The notes under the pieces: generated by a model
What the model saw: the letters and a program-made list of their open reading frames with translations, nothing else
What the model was told of the DNA's origin: nothing
Database searches by the model: none
Shown: piece by piece, positions 16,648-26,746 of the stretch
Position numbering within the stretch: position 1 is the stretch's first letter
How the letters are laid out: each line of letters opens with the position of its first letter
Made by a program: the position numbers and the translations under genes
Source of the DNA: Limnobaculum parvum
GTDB lineage: Bacteria; Pseudomonadota; Gammaproteobacteria; Enterobacterales; Enterobacteriaceae
Length of the DNA stretch: 64,000 nt
Assembly: GCF_003096015.2 (NCBI RefSeq)
Contig: NZ_CP029185.2
Span: 1,274,001-1,338,000 of the forward strand
Direction: 5' to 3'

Positions 16648-19389
16648 ATGGCAACGATTCATGTAGACGGCGAAGAATACGAAGTTAATGGTGCCGAGAA
16701 CCTGCTGCAAGCATGTCTCTCACTGGGCCTCGATATTCCTTACTTTTGCTGGCATCCGGCGCTCGGTAGCGTCGGCGCTTGCCGCCAATGTGCGGTTAAG
16801 CAGTTCCAGGGGCCTGATGATAAACGCGGGCGTTTGGTAATGTCATGTATGACACCGGCATCTGACGGTAGCTATATCGCTATTGAAGATGAAGAAGCCA
16901 AAAAATTCCGCGAAGCCGTCGTGGAGTTCTTAATGGTAAACCACCCTCACGACTGTCCGGTCTGTGAGGAGGGCGGAAACTGTCATTTACAAGATATGAC
17001 CGTAATGTCCGGTCATAGCTTCCGTAAATATCGTTTTAATAAGCGTACGCACAACAATCAGGAGTTGGGGCCTTTCATTAATCATGAAATGAACCGCTGT
17101 ATTGCCTGTTATCGCTGTGTTCGTTATTACAAAGATTACGCGGGCGGTGAAGACTTTGGCGTATATGGTTCCCATGACAACGTCTACTTCGGGCGTCCGG
17201 AGGACGGCACCCTAGAAAGCGAATTCTCAGGTAATCTGGTGGAAGTCTGTCCTACCGGTGTATTCACCGATAAGACTCACTCCGAGCGCTACAACCGTAA
17301 ATGGGATATGCAGTTTGCCCCAAGCATTTGCCAGCAGTGTAGCGTCGGCTGTAATACCAGCCCGGGAGAACGTTATGGTGAATTGCGCCGGATTGAGAAC
17401 CGTTACAACGGCACGGTAAACCACTATTTCTTATGTGACCGTGGTCGTTTTGGCTATGGTTACGTTAACCTGAAAGATCGTCCACGCAGTCCGCAGCAGT
17501 TACGCGGTCAGGACTGGATTCACCTGAATCCGGAACAGGCGATGGAAGGTGCCGCAGACGTTCTGCGTCAGTCTAAGAAAACCATCGGTATTGGCTCACC
17601 ACGCGCCAGTCTGGAAAGTAACTATGCGTTACGTCAGTTGGTCGGTGCTGAAAACTATTCCAGCGGTATGGAAGCCGGGGAGTTAGCCCGGGTTCAACTG
17701 ATGCAGAAAGTGATGCGTGAAAGCGGTTTATATACCCCTTCATTGCGCGAAATGGAAGGCTATGATGCGGTGCTGGTACTGGGTGAAGATGTCACTCAAA
17801 CCGGTGCACGTATTGCTCTGGCACTGCGTCAGGCCGTGAAAGGCAAAGCGCGCGAGATGGCTGCAGCCCAGCGCGTTGCCGACTGGCAAATTGCCGCGGT
17901 ACAAAACATTGGTCAACATGCGAAATATCCGCTGTTTGTTACCAACGTTGATAGCACTCGACTTGATGATGTTGCCGCTTGGAACTACAGCGCTTCCGTT
18001 GCTGAGCAGGCGCGTTTAGGCTTTGCCATTGCTCACGGTATTGACAGTTCTGCGCCAGCGGTAGCGGATTTATCGGCATCGCTAAAAGGTAAAGTCGATA
18101 TCATCGTTCAGGCGTTATCCGGTGCCAGAAAGCCATTAATCGTTACCGGCAGCGGTGCTGGCAGCGAAGAGATTATTCGGGCAGCAACCAATATCGCGCT
18201 GGCGCTGAAAAAGCAGGGTCTAGAAACCGGTATCACCTTTGTTGCGGCAGAAGCCAACAGCATGGGTGTGGCAATGATGGGTGGTAGCTCCATTGATGAG
18301 GCGCTGACTCAAATTGAAAGCGGTGAAGCCGATACCTTAATCGTGATGGAGAATGACCTATACCGTCATGCTTCCCGAGCGCGTATTGATGCGGCACTGG
18401 CCAAAGTCGAAAATCTCATCGTTGTTGACCATCAGCGAACAGATGTGATGGATAAAGCGACCCTGATTCTTTCCGCGGCAAGCTTCGCAGAAAGCGACGG
18501 TACGCTGGTGAATCAGGAAGGCCGCGCTCAACGCTTCTTCCAGGTTTATGAGCCATCGTTTTACGATAAAGATCCTGCCCATAAGAGCTATATTCTGGAA
18601 AGCTGGCGCTGGCTGCACTCGCTAGACAGCGTGTATAACAGCCGTCGCCTTGACTGGACGTTGTTGGATCATGTGGTTAGCGCGGTAGCACAAGAATTCC
18701 CACCGTTGGCGGGTATTGTTAACGCCGCACCGGATGCGTCATTCCGTATTAAAGGTCTAAAAATTGCCCGTGAGCCTCATCGTTACAGCGGTCGTACCGC
18801 AATGATGGCCGATGTCAGCGTGCATGAAAAACGTCAGCCTCAGGATAATGACACCGCCTTTGCTTATTCAATGGAAGGCTATAGCGCACCTGAAGCCGAT
18901 CGTCAGCAAATCCCGTTTGCCTGGGCTCCAGGCTGGAACTCACCGCAGGCGTGGAACAAATTCCAGTCTGAAGTGGGTGGGAAACTGCGTTCTGGCGATC
19001 CGGGCGTACGTCTGATTGAGAAAGCGGAAAGCGGCGAACTGGCCTATTTTGATGCGGTAGTGAATGTAGCGGCTAACGGCGAAAACAGCTGGCAGGTCGC
19101 ACCTTATTACCATCTGTTTGGCAGTGACGAAATGTCACAGCGTTCCGATGTGATTCAGCAACGTATGCCAGCGGCTTATGTGATGCTGAATCCACAAGAC
19201 GCCGCCAAACTGAGCGTCAAGGTTGGTTCGGTAGTGGCGTTCAGCTGCGAAGGTTCCGAGCTGAAGCTGCCGGTGAGAATCAGCGATGCGCTGGAAGTGG
19301 GCTTTATTGGTCTGCCTTTGGGCTTACCGGGCATTTCTCCTGCTCTGGTTGGCAAGCGCGTTGACAACCTGAAGGAGACGACGGTATGA
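16648..19389 (+). CDS. nuoG: NADH-quinone oxidoreductase subunit G
   Basis: Largest peripheral subunit, carrying clusters N1b, N4, N5 and N7 on a molybdopterin-oxidoreductase-like scaffold. The ferredoxin-like N-terminus shows the N1b cysteines (PYFCWHPALGSVGACRQCAV), then CPVCEEGGNCHLQ for N5, MNRCIACYRCVRYY for N4, and CQQCSVGCNTSP for N7, which is retained as in E. coli. From ATG 16648 it is 913 residues (E. coli 908). I chose this start because E. coli NuoG begins at the matching MATIHVDG; an in-frame ATG at 16639 gives MLTMATIH, and spacing to AGGA does not decide between them. The stop overlaps the nuoH start by four bases. Confidence 0.96.
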   Translation: MATIHVDGEEYEVNGAENLLQACLSLGLDIPYFCWHPALGSVGACRQCAVKQFQGPDDKRGRLVMSCMTPASDGSYIAIEDEEAKKFREAVVEFLMVNHPHDCPVCEEGGNCHLQDMTVMSGHSFRKYRFNKRTHNNQELGPFINHEMNRCIACYRCVRYYKDYAGGEDFGVYGSHDNVYFGRPEDGTLESEFSGNLVEVCPTGVFTDKTHSERYNRKWDMQFAPSICQQCSVGCNTSPGERYGELRRIENRYNGTVNHYFLCDRGRFGYGYVNLKDRPRSPQQLRGQDWIHLNPEQAMEGAADVLRQSKKTIGIGSPRASLESNYALRQLVGAENYSSGMEAGELARVQLMQKVMRESGLYTPSLREMEGYDAVLVLGEDVTQTGARIALALRQAVKGKAREMAAAQRVADWQIAAVQNIGQHAKYPLFVTNVDSTRLDDVAAWNYSASVAEQARLGFAIAHGIDSSAPAVADLSASLKGKVDIIVQALSGARKPLIVTGSGAGSEEIIRAATNIALALKKQGLETGITFVAAEANSMGVAMMGGSSIDEALTQIESGEADTLIVMENDLYRHASRARIDAALAKVENLIVVDHQRTDVMDKATLILSAASFAESDGTLVNQEGRAQRFFQVYEPSFYDKDPAHKSYILESWRWLHSLDSVYNSRRLDWTLLDHVVSAVAQEFPPLAGIVNAAPDASFRIKGLKIAREPHRYSGRTAMMADVSVHEKRQPQDNDTAFAYSMEGYSAPEADRQQIPFAWAPGWNSPQAWNKFQSEVGGKLRSGDPGVRLIEKAESGELAYFDAVVNVAANGENSWQVAPYYHLFGSDEMSQRSDVIQQRMPAAYVMLNPQDAAKLSVKVGSVVAFSCEGSELKLPVRISDALEVGFIGLPLGLPGISPALVGKRVDNLKETTV

Positions 19390-20363
19390 GTTGGCTGACT
19401 CCGGAAGTGACGGATACTCTGATTGCTATCGGTAAAGCAGTAGTGATCCTGCTGGTGGTGGTAACTTGCGGTGCACTGATGAGTTTCGGTGAGCGCCGCC
19501 TGTTATCTCTGTTTCAGGATCGTTATGGACCAAACCGCGTAGGGCCGTTTGGTTCACTGCAAATCGTAGCGGACATGATCAAGATGTTCTTCAAAGAGGA
19601 CTGGGTTCCCAACTTCTCTGACAAGATGATCTTTACTCTGGCACCGATTATCGCCTTCAGCTCAATGCTACTGGCTTTCGCTATCGTACCGGTTACCCCG
19701 ACCTGGGGCGTATCTGACCTGAATATCGGCATTCTGTTTTTCTTTATGCTGGCAGGTCTGGCGGTCTATGCGGTGCTGTTTGCAGGCTGGTCAAGTAACA
19801 ACAAATATGCACTGTTAGGTGCCATGCGCGCCTCGGCGCAAACCCTGAGCTATGAAGTGTTCCTGGGCTTGTCGCTAATGGGTATTGTTGCGGTGACCGG
19901 CTCGTTTAACATGCGCGATATCGTAGAAGCACAGGCTGACGTCTGGTTTGTGATTCCGCAGTTCTTTGGCTTTGTCACCTTTGTGATAGCGGGCATCGCA
20001 GTATGTCACCGTCATCCATTTGACCAGCCGGAAGCGGAACAGGAACTGGCTGACGGTTACCACATTGAATATTCCGGTATGAAGTTCGGTCTGTTCTTCG
20101 TGGGTGAATACGTCGGTATCGTCACTATTTCTGCCTTAATTGTGACGCTGTTCTTTGGTGGCTGGCAGGGGCCGTTCTTACCACCAATCTTGTGGTTTGC
20201 ACTGAAAACCGGCTTCTTCATGATGATGTTTATTCTGGTGCGGGCATCATTGCCTCGTCCACGTTATGACCAGGTGATGTCTTTTGGCTGGCGCGTTTGC
20301 TTGCCGTTGACGCTGTTGAACCTGCTGGTTACCGCGGCCATCATTCTGATCAAAGCGCAATAA
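19386..20363 (+). CDS. nuoH: NADH-quinone oxidoreductase subunit H
   Basis: Membrane subunit at the joint of the two arms, forming the quinone tunnel entrance and the start of the proton path. 325 residues as in E. coli, eight hydrophobic segments, with conserved GERRLLSLFQDRYGPNRVGP at about residues 36-55, the acidic loop FDQPEAEQELADGYHIEYSG around 215, and PRPRYDQVMSFGWR near the C-terminus. It starts inside the end of nuoG (ATGA overlap) and is 13 bases from nuoI. Confidence 0.97.
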   Translation: MSWLTPEVTDTLIAIGKAVVILLVVVTCGALMSFGERRLLSLFQDRYGPNRVGPFGSLQIVADMIKMFFKEDWVPNFSDKMIFTLAPIIAFSSMLLAFAIVPVTPTWGVSDLNIGILFFFMLAGLAVYAVLFAGWSSNNKYALLGAMRASAQTLSYEVFLGLSLMGIVAVTGSFNMRDIVEAQADVWFVIPQFFGFVTFVIAGIAVCHRHPFDQPEAEQELADGYHIEYSGMKFGLFFVGEYVGIVTISALIVTLFFGGWQGPFLPPILWFALKTGFFMMMFILVRASLPRPRYDQVMSFGWRVCLPLTLLNLLVTAAIILIKAQ

Positions 20364-20376
20364 GGGAGAGATAACC

Positions 20377-20919
20377 ATGACATTAAAAGAGTTAGTGGTT
20401 GGTTTCGGTACCCAACTGCGCAGTCTGTGGATGATTTTCCTGCACGCGTTTCATAAGCGTGACACGAGAATGTACCCGGATGTACCTATTTACGTCCCAC
20501 CTCGTTACCGTGGTCGTATTGTTCTGACTCGCGATCCTGATGGGGAAGAGCGTTGCGTTGCCTGTAACCTGTGTGCGGTTGCCTGTCCGGTTGGCTGTAT
20601 CTCGCTGCAAAAAGCCGAGATGCAGGATGGTCGTTGGTATCCGGAGTTTTTCCGCATTAACTTCTCACGCTGCATTTTCTGCGGCATGTGTGAAGAAGCG
20701 TGTCCGACGACGGCAATTCAGCTAACGCCAGACTTTGAAATGGCTGACTTTAAACGTCAGGATCTGGTGTATGAAAAAGAAGATCTGCTGATTTCTGGCC
20801 CGGGTAAATACCCTGAGTATAGCTTCTACCGTATGTCTGGTATGGCGATTGACGGCAAGGGTAAAGGCGAAGCGGAAAACGAATCTAAACCAATCGACCT
20901 GAAAAGTCTTTTACCCTAA
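20377..20919 (+). CDS. nuoI: NADH-quinone oxidoreductase subunit I
   Basis: Peripheral-arm subunit with clusters N6a and N6b, which pass electrons from NuoG to NuoB. Two ferredoxin motifs are intact: Cys60, 63, 66, 70 in CVACNLCAVACP and Cys99, 102, 105, 109 in CIFCGMCEEACP. Length 180 residues equals E. coli. An amphipathic N-terminal stretch docks it on the membrane arm. Confidence 0.97.
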   Translation: MTLKELVVGFGTQLRSLWMIFLHAFHKRDTRMYPDVPIYVPPRYRGRIVLTRDPDGEERCVACNLCAVACPVGCISLQKAEMQDGRWYPEFFRINFSRCIFCGMCEEACPTTAIQLTPDFEMADFKRQDLVYEKEDLLISGPGKYPEYSFYRMSGMAIDGKGKGEAENESKPIDLKSLLP

Positions 20920-20930
20920 AGGAGCGGAAC

Positions 20931-21461
20931 GTGGAAGTTGCATTTTATATTTCAGCGGCCATTGCCGTTCTGGCAACGCTAAGGGTGATTACACATACCA
21001 ATCCGGTGCATGCGCTGCTGTTTTTAATCGTCTCGCTGCTGGCTATTTCCTGCGTGTTCTTCTCGCTGGGAGCCTACTTTGCCGGTGCGCTTGAAATTAT
21101 CGTTTACGCCGGGGCCATTATGGTGCTGTTCGTGTTCGTGGTGATGATGCTGAATCTGGGTGATTCGGTTGCTCATCAGGAGCGCGAGTGGCTGAAACCC
21201 GGTGTATGGCTTGGCCCTGCGGCACTGTGTCTGGTGCTGTTAGTGATCCTGTGCATTGGTATCTATAGCGCAGCGGGTCAACCTATTTATGGGGATATGG
21301 TAGACGCGAAACGAGTAGGTGTGAGCCTGTTCGGTCCTTACGTTCTTGCCGTTGAACTGGCTTCTATGCTGCTGTTAGCAGGTCTTGTTGTTGCTTACCA
21401 CTTAGGTCGTGAGAACAAGAGTGCTGAAGCGTCGATTAACAAAACGGAGGAACAAGCATGA
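20931..21461 (+). CDS. nuoJ: NADH-quinone oxidoreductase subunit J
   Basis: Five-span membrane subunit next to the quinone module; its third helix takes part in the conformational coupling of proton pumping. 176 residues, slightly shorter than E. coli (184), with HTNPVHALLFLIVSLLAIS, AYFAGALEIIVYAGAIMVLF and LFGPYVLAVELASMLLLAGL conserved. The start codon is GTG at 20931 with GGAGCGG upstream; E. coli uses ATG. The end overlaps nuoK by four bases. Confidence 0.96.
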   Translation: MEVAFYISAAIAVLATLRVITHTNPVHALLFLIVSLLAISCVFFSLGAYFAGALEIIVYAGAIMVLFVFVVMMLNLGDSVAHQEREWLKPGVWLGPAALCLVLLVILCIGIYSAAGQPIYGDMVDAKRVGVSLFGPYVLAVELASMLLLAGLVVAYHLGRENKSAEASINKTEEQA

Positions 21462-21760
21462 TCCCATTGGAACATGGTCTGATACTGGCGGCGATTCTGT
21501 TCGCGCTGGGTCTGGCCGGGCTGCTGATCCGTCGTAATTTGTTATTCATGCTGATCAGCCTGGAAATCATGATCAACGCCGTAGCGTTGGCGTTTGTAGT
21601 GGCGGGTAGCTTTTGGCAACAGCCGGATGGACAGGTGATGTACATTCTGGTGATTAGCCTTGCAGCGGCAGAGGCCAGTATTGGTCTGGCGCTGTTATTA
21701 CAGCTTCATCGTCGTCGTCAAACCCTGAATGTCGACTCTGTCAGTGAGATGCGCGGATGA
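21458..21760 (+). CDS. nuoK: NADH-quinone oxidoreductase subunit K
   Basis: Three-span membrane subunit homologous to MrpC, part of the proton channel E-block. 100 residues as in E. coli; the two essential membrane glutamates are in LEIMINAVALAFV (about residue 36) and AAAEASIGLALLLQ (about residue 72). Four-base overlaps on both sides (with nuoJ and nuoL) indicate coupled translation. Confidence 0.97.
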   Translation: MIPLEHGLILAAILFALGLAGLLIRRNLLFMLISLEIMINAVALAFVVAGSFWQQPDGQVMYILVISLAAAEASIGLALLLQLHRRRQTLNVDSVSEMRG

Positions 21761-23604
21761 ACCAGAACCTACTATATCTAACAATTTTGCTACCGCTGCT
21801 GGGCTTTTTGCTGCTGGCATTCTCCCGCGGTCGCTGGTCTGAGAACACTTCTGCTACGGTGGGTGTGGGTTCTATCGGTCTGGCAGCTCTGGTTACGGCG
21901 TGGATAGTTTATAGCTTTGTCTCTCAGGGCAATCCGGCAGAAGTATCTCAACAGGTACTCTGGACCTGGATGAAAGTGGATAACTTCGATATCAGCGTGA
22001 CGTTAACGCTGGATAGCCTGTCGGTCACCATGCTGTCAGTGGTAGTAGGCGTAGGCTTCTTCATTCACCTGTATGCCTCATGGTATATGCGTGGTGAAGA
22101 GGGGTATTCCCGTTTCTTTGCTTATACCAACCTGTTTATCGCCAGCATGGTGGTTTTGGTACTGGCCGACAACTTACTGCTGATGTATCTCGGCTGGGAA
22201 GGGGTAGGGCTGTGTAGTTACCTGTTAATTGGTTTCTACTATACCAATCCAAACAATGGCGCAGCGGCCATGAAAGCCTTTATCGTGACCCGTGTGGGTG
22301 ACGTGTTCTTGGCGATTGGTCTGTTTATCCTGTTCCACGAACTGGGTACGCTGAATATTCGTGAGATGCTGGAACTGGCTCCGCAGAAATTTGCGGCAGG
22401 TTCAACGGCGCTGAACTGGGCAACCCTGATGTTAGTGGGTGGTGCAGTGGGTAAATCAGCACAGTTACCGTTACAAACCTGGTTGGCCGATGCGATGGCG
22501 GGGCCAACACCGGTTTCTGCTCTGATCCACGCCGCGACCATGGTTACCGCGGGTGTTTATCTGATTGCCCGTACTAACGGTCTGTTCCTGCTGACGCCAG
22601 AGGTACTGAATCTGGTGGGTGTGATCGGCGGTGTGACCTTGTTGCTGGCCGGTTTTGCCGCATTGGTTCAAACCGATATTAAACGTGTTCTGGCCTACTC
22701 AACCATGAGTCAGCTGGGTTACATGTTCCTGGCGCTGGGCGTACAGGCATGGGACGCAGCAATCTTCCACCTGATGACTCACGCTTTCTTTAAAGCGCTG
22801 TTATTCCTGTCATCCGGCTCGGTGATTCTGGCTTGCCACCATGAGCAAAACATTTTCAAAATGGGCGGATTACGTAAGAAGATCCCTCTGGTGTATGTTT
22901 GCTTCCTGGTGGGTGGTGCGGCACTGTCTGCATTACCAATGGTCACGTCTGGCTTCTTTAGTAAGGATAAGATCCTGTTTGAAGCCTATGCATCAGGCCA
23001 CTTTAACTTAATGCTGGCAGGTTTAGTCGGGGCGTTCCTGACTTCGCTGTATACCTTCCGCATGATCTTTATTGTGTTCCACGGTGAAGAGAAAACCGAA
23101 GCGCATTCAGTGGGTGGGATTTCTCATTCGTTACCGCTGGTGGTGCTGTTGGTGTTATCAACCGCTGTGGGCGCTTTCCTTGCGCTGCCGCTGAACGGTG
23201 TATTACCGGTTCACGAGTGGCCTGAAGAAGGCAAACTGATGTTAGAGATGATCTCCGGTGGTGTGGCGATTGTCGGTATCTTACTGGCTGCGGTGCTGTA
23301 TCTGGGCAAACGTCAACTGGTTACCAGCATTGCACAAAGCGCACCGGGCAAACTGCTCTCTACTTGGTGGTATAACGCGTGGGGCTTTGACTGGCTGTAT
23401 GACAAGGTGTTTGTTAAGCCTTATCTGGCCGTGGCGAAGTTGTTACAGCGCGATCCGCTGAACTCTCTGATGAACCTGACGGCGATGTTTGTCCGCTTAT
23501 GTAATCGTACGATGGTGGTCAGTGAAAATGGTCTGTTGCGCTGGTACGCCGCGTCAATGGCTTTGGGTGCAGTGGTCGTATTGGCTCTGTTATTGTGGGT
23601 TTAA
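21757..23604 (+). CDS. nuoL: NADH-quinone oxidoreductase subunit L
   Basis: Distal antiporter-like proton-pumping subunit with the long lateral helix that lies along the membrane arm. 615 residues (E. coli 613). Conserved features include LLMYLGWEGVGLCSYLLIGF around residues 138-157 (key Glu), GKSAQLPLQTWLADAMAGPTPVSALIHAATMV around 230-262 (key Lys and His) and FFSKDKILFEA near 400. A 74-base AT-rich gap precedes nuoM, the widest gap in this half of the operon. Confidence 0.97.
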   Translation: MNQNLLYLTILLPLLGFLLLAFSRGRWSENTSATVGVGSIGLAALVTAWIVYSFVSQGNPAEVSQQVLWTWMKVDNFDISVTLTLDSLSVTMLSVVVGVGFFIHLYASWYMRGEEGYSRFFAYTNLFIASMVVLVLADNLLLMYLGWEGVGLCSYLLIGFYYTNPNNGAAAMKAFIVTRVGDVFLAIGLFILFHELGTLNIREMLELAPQKFAAGSTALNWATLMLVGGAVGKSAQLPLQTWLADAMAGPTPVSALIHAATMVTAGVYLIARTNGLFLLTPEVLNLVGVIGGVTLLLAGFAALVQTDIKRVLAYSTMSQLGYMFLALGVQAWDAAIFHLMTHAFFKALLFLSSGSVILACHHEQNIFKMGGLRKKIPLVYVCFLVGGAALSALPMVTSGFFSKDKILFEAYASGHFNLMLAGLVGAFLTSLYTFRMIFIVFHGEEKTEAHSVGGISHSLPLVVLLVLSTAVGAFLALPLNGVLPVHEWPEEGKLMLEMISGGVAIVGILLAAVLYLGKRQLVTSIAQSAPGKLLSTWWYNAWGFDWLYDKVFVKPYLAVAKLLQRDPLNSLMNLTAMFVRLCNRTMVVSENGLLRWYAASMALGAVVVLALLLWV

Positions 23605-23678
23605 CTGAATAACTTAACAAAAGAAAAATTTTGTAGTTTTTCAAATAAAGCTTATTCAAATAAAGGACATAAAACGCC

Positions 23679-25211
23679 ATGCTACTACCTTGGCTAATAC
23701 TTTTACCCTTTATCGGCGGCTTCCTTTGCTGGCCGAGCGAGCGCTTAGGTAAACAAGTGCCTCGTTATGTTGCGCTGATATCGATGGGGTTAACGCTGGT
23801 TCTCTCCCTGTATCTGTGGATGGAGAGCGGTTTTACCGTCACTTCGCCGCAGAACATGTGGCTGGCTGAACCATTCCGCGTAGACTGGATCCCAAGCCTT
23901 GGCATTCAGATCCATCTGGCATTAGATGGTCTGTCACTGCTGATGGTTGTATTGACGGCTTTTCTGGGGCTGCTGGCTATCCTCTGTTCATGGACAGAGG
24001 GTCAGCGCTCTCAGGGTTTCTTCCATTTAAACCTGCTGTGGATTCTTGGCGGGGTAATGGGGGTGTTCCTAGCGGTCGATATGTTCCTGTTCTTCTTCTT
24101 CTGGGAGATTATGCTGGTTCCGATGTACTTCCTGATTGCTCTCTGGGGGCATAAAGGATCTGACGGTAAAACCCGCATTAGCGCTGCGACTAAATTCTTT
24201 ATCTATGCGCAGGCCAGTAGTCTGTTCATGTTGATTGCCATCGTTGGTCTGGTGTTTGTTCACTTCAAAGCCACTGGCGTGATGACCTTCAACTATGAAG
24301 ACTTGCTGAATACGCCAATGTCCTACGAAGTACAGTTTATGCTGATGCTGGGCTTCTTTATCGCCTTTGCGATGAAAATGCCGGTCGTGCCACTGCATGG
24401 CTGGTTGCCGGACGCGCACAGTCAGGCGCCAACCGCAGGTTCTGTTGACCTTGCGGGTCTGCTGTTGAAGACTGCGGCTTATGGCTTGCTGCGTTTCAGT
24501 CTGCCGTTCTTCCCGGAGGCGTCTCACGCGTTCGCACCAATTGCCATGTGGCTGGGTGTGTTGGGGATCTTCTACGGTGCATGGATGGCGTTTGTTCAGA
24601 CCGATATTAAACGTTTGATCGCTTACACCAGTATTTCCCATATGGGCTTCGTGATGATCGCTATCTATAGCGGCAGCGTGTTGGCTTATCAGGGTGCGGT
24701 GGTACAGATGATTGCTCACGGTCTGTCGGCGGCGGGGATGTTTATCATCAGTGGTCAACTGTATGAGCGTCTGCATACTCGCGATATGCGTGAAATGGGC
24801 GGTCTGTGGAAGCGTATTCGTTATTTACCAGCACTGTCGCTGTTCTTTGCCGTAGCGACTTTGGGTATGCCGGGAACCGGTAACTTCGTTGGTGAATTCA
24901 TGATTCTGTTTGGAAGCTATCCGGTAGTTCCGGTTATTACCGTGGTGGCAACGTTTGGTTTGGTATTCGCATCAGTTTACTCACTGGTTATGATGCAACG
25001 TGCTTATTACGGTGCACCAAAATCTGATAAACCCATTGCAGGCATGAACGTGCGCGAGCTGTCCATGGTGCTGTTACTGGTGGTGTTACTGGTACTGTTA
25101 GGCGTTTACCCTCAGCCGGTTCTGGATACGTCACACTCTGCGGTGAGCACCATTTCTCAATGGTACAACGCTGCGGCCTCCGTATCTCCAGACATGTCTA
25201 TAGGAAAGTAA
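23679..25211 (+). CDS. nuoM: NADH-quinone oxidoreductase subunit M
   Basis: Second antiporter-like proton-pumping subunit. 510 residues (E. coli 509) with 14 predicted spans. The essential glutamate is in FFFFWEIMLVPMYFLI (about residue 144), and the channel lysine and histidine region reads MKMPVVPLHGWLPDAHSQAPTAGSV around 232-256. It ends six bases before nuoN. Confidence 0.97.
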   Translation: MLLPWLILLPFIGGFLCWPSERLGKQVPRYVALISMGLTLVLSLYLWMESGFTVTSPQNMWLAEPFRVDWIPSLGIQIHLALDGLSLLMVVLTAFLGLLAILCSWTEGQRSQGFFHLNLLWILGGVMGVFLAVDMFLFFFFWEIMLVPMYFLIALWGHKGSDGKTRISAATKFFIYAQASSLFMLIAIVGLVFVHFKATGVMTFNYEDLLNTPMSYEVQFMLMLGFFIAFAMKMPVVPLHGWLPDAHSQAPTAGSVDLAGLLLKTAAYGLLRFSLPFFPEASHAFAPIAMWLGVLGIFYGAWMAFVQTDIKRLIAYTSISHMGFVMIAIYSGSVLAYQGAVVQMIAHGLSAAGMFIISGQLYERLHTRDMREMGGLWKRIRYLPALSLFFAVATLGMPGTGNFVGEFMILFGSYPVVPVITVVATFGLVFASVYSLVMMQRAYYGAPKSDKPIAGMNVRELSMVLLLVVLLVLLGVYPQPVLDTSHSAVSTISQWYNAAASVSPDMSIGK

Positions 25212-25217
25212 ATCGCC

Positions 25218-26675
25218 ATGACACTAACTGCACAACATATGCTTTCTCTATTACCGCTGTTAATCGTTGGATTGACCGTGGTGGTTGTGATGCTGTCCAT
25301 TGCGTGGCGACGCGATCACTTCCTTAATGCAACGATTACGGTTATTGGCCTTAACGTTGCGCTGCTGTCGCTGTTTATTGTTGCACAGCAACCGGCAACG
25401 GATGTGACCCCGCTGTTACGAATTGACGGATTCTCAATCTTTTTCACCGCACTGGTGCTGCTGGCGAGTCTGGCAACCTGTACCTTCGCTTACCCATGGC
25501 TGAGCGGCTACCCGGATAATAAAGAAGAGTTTTATCTGCTGGTGCTGATTGCCGCATTGGGTGGGGTAGTATTAGCCAGTGCTAACCATTTGGCATCGCT
25601 GTTTATTGGTATTGAACTGCTTTCACTGCCGCTGTTTGGTCTGGTGGGTTATGCCTATCGCCAGCGTCGCTCACTGGAAGCGTCAATTAAATATATGGTG
25701 CTGTCTGCTGCGGCCTCTTCATTCTTGCTGTTTGGTATGGCGCTGCTGTATGCGGGAACCGGTGGTTTGTCTTTCGCCGATCTGGGTCACAGCATGAGCG
25801 ATAAAGTGCTGCATCAACCGCTGCTGATTGTTGGTCTGGGGATGATGCTGGTTGGCTTCGGCTTTAAGCTGTCGCTGGTGCCGTTCCAACTTTGGACGCC
25901 AGACGTTTATCAAGGTGCTCCGGCGCCGGTATCAACCTTTCTGGCAACCGCCAGTAAGATTGCTATCTTCGGGGCGCTGGTGCGGATGTTCATGTATGCA
26001 CCGATAGCTGATGGTGAGTCGGTTCGTACCGTGCTGGCGATTATTGCCTTCTGTTCCATCCTGTTTGGTAACATTCTGGCACTGACCCAAAGCAACATTA
26101 AGCGGATGCTGGGTTACTCTTCTATCGCTCACTTGGGCTACCTGCTGGTAGCGCTGATTGCGGTTCAGGGGCATCAATTGTCGATTGAAACCATCAACGT
26201 CTATCTGGCGGGTTATCTGTTTGCTAGTCTGGGTGCCTTTGGTGTGGTCAGTCTGATGTCCAGCCCGTATACCGGCCCGGACGCTGAGTCTCTGTATGCT
26301 TATCGCGGCCTGTTCTGGCATAAGCCAATTCTGTCTGCGGTGTTAACCGTGATGATGCTGTCTCTGGCCGGTGTGCCGATGACGTTGGGTTTTATTGGTA
26401 AGTTCTATGTTATCGCAATCGGTGTGAGCGCTGACCTGTGGTGGTTAACCGTCACGGTAGTGGTAGGTAGTGCGATTGGTCTTTACTACTATCTGCGTAC
26501 TATGGTCAGCCTGTATCTGGAAGCGCCGCAAGAGCGTCAACGTGATACGCCAAGCAACTGGGCGTTAACCGCCGGTGGTGTGGTGGTTCTGCTGTCGGCA
26601 CTGGCAGTGCTGTTCTTCGGTTTGTATCCGGAGCCGCTGATTAAGCTGGCGCGGTATGCGTTTCCGATGATGTAA
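25218..26675 (+). CDS. nuoN: NADH-quinone oxidoreductase subunit N
   Basis: Third antiporter-like proton-pumping subunit and last gene of the operon. 485 residues as in E. coli; conserved LFIGIELLSLPLFGLVGYAY around 129-148, LSLVPFQLWTPDVYQGAPAPVS around 217-238 and LGYSSIAHLGYLLVAL around 296-311. A rho-independent terminator follows at once. Confidence 0.97.
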   Translation: MTLTAQHMLSLLPLLIVGLTVVVVMLSIAWRRDHFLNATITVIGLNVALLSLFIVAQQPATDVTPLLRIDGFSIFFTALVLLASLATCTFAYPWLSGYPDNKEEFYLLVLIAALGGVVLASANHLASLFIGIELLSLPLFGLVGYAYRQRRSLEASIKYMVLSAAASSFLLFGMALLYAGTGGLSFADLGHSMSDKVLHQPLLIVGLGMMLVGFGFKLSLVPFQLWTPDVYQGAPAPVSTFLATASKIAIFGALVRMFMYAPIADGESVRTVLAIIAFCSILFGNILALTQSNIKRMLGYSSIAHLGYLLVALIAVQGHQLSIETINVYLAGYLFASLGAFGVVSLMSSPYTGPDAESLYAYRGLFWHKPILSAVLTVMMLSLAGVPMTLGFIGKFYVIAIGVSADLWWLTVTVVVGSAIGLYYYLRTMVSLYLEAPQERQRDTPSNWALTAGGVVVLLSALAVLFFGLYPEPLIKLARYAFPMM

Positions 26676-26693
26676 TAGATAGTTGTTGTGATG

Positions 26694-26724
26694 AAAATAC
26701 CGGCGATTTTGGCCGGTATTTTTA
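26694..26724 (+). terminator. Terminator of the nuo operon
   Basis: AAATACCGGC-GATTTTG-GCCGGTATTT followed by TTAATTT, starting about 19 bases past the nuoN stop. Confidence 0.9.
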
Positions 26725-26746
26725 ATTTATAGGTATCCGTTTCAGT

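Noticed and set aside
24069..24776. 235-codon frame opposite nuoM
   Set aside because: Antisense shadow of the conserved nuoM gene; residues are histidine- and glutamine-rich as expected for the reverse of membrane-protein codons.
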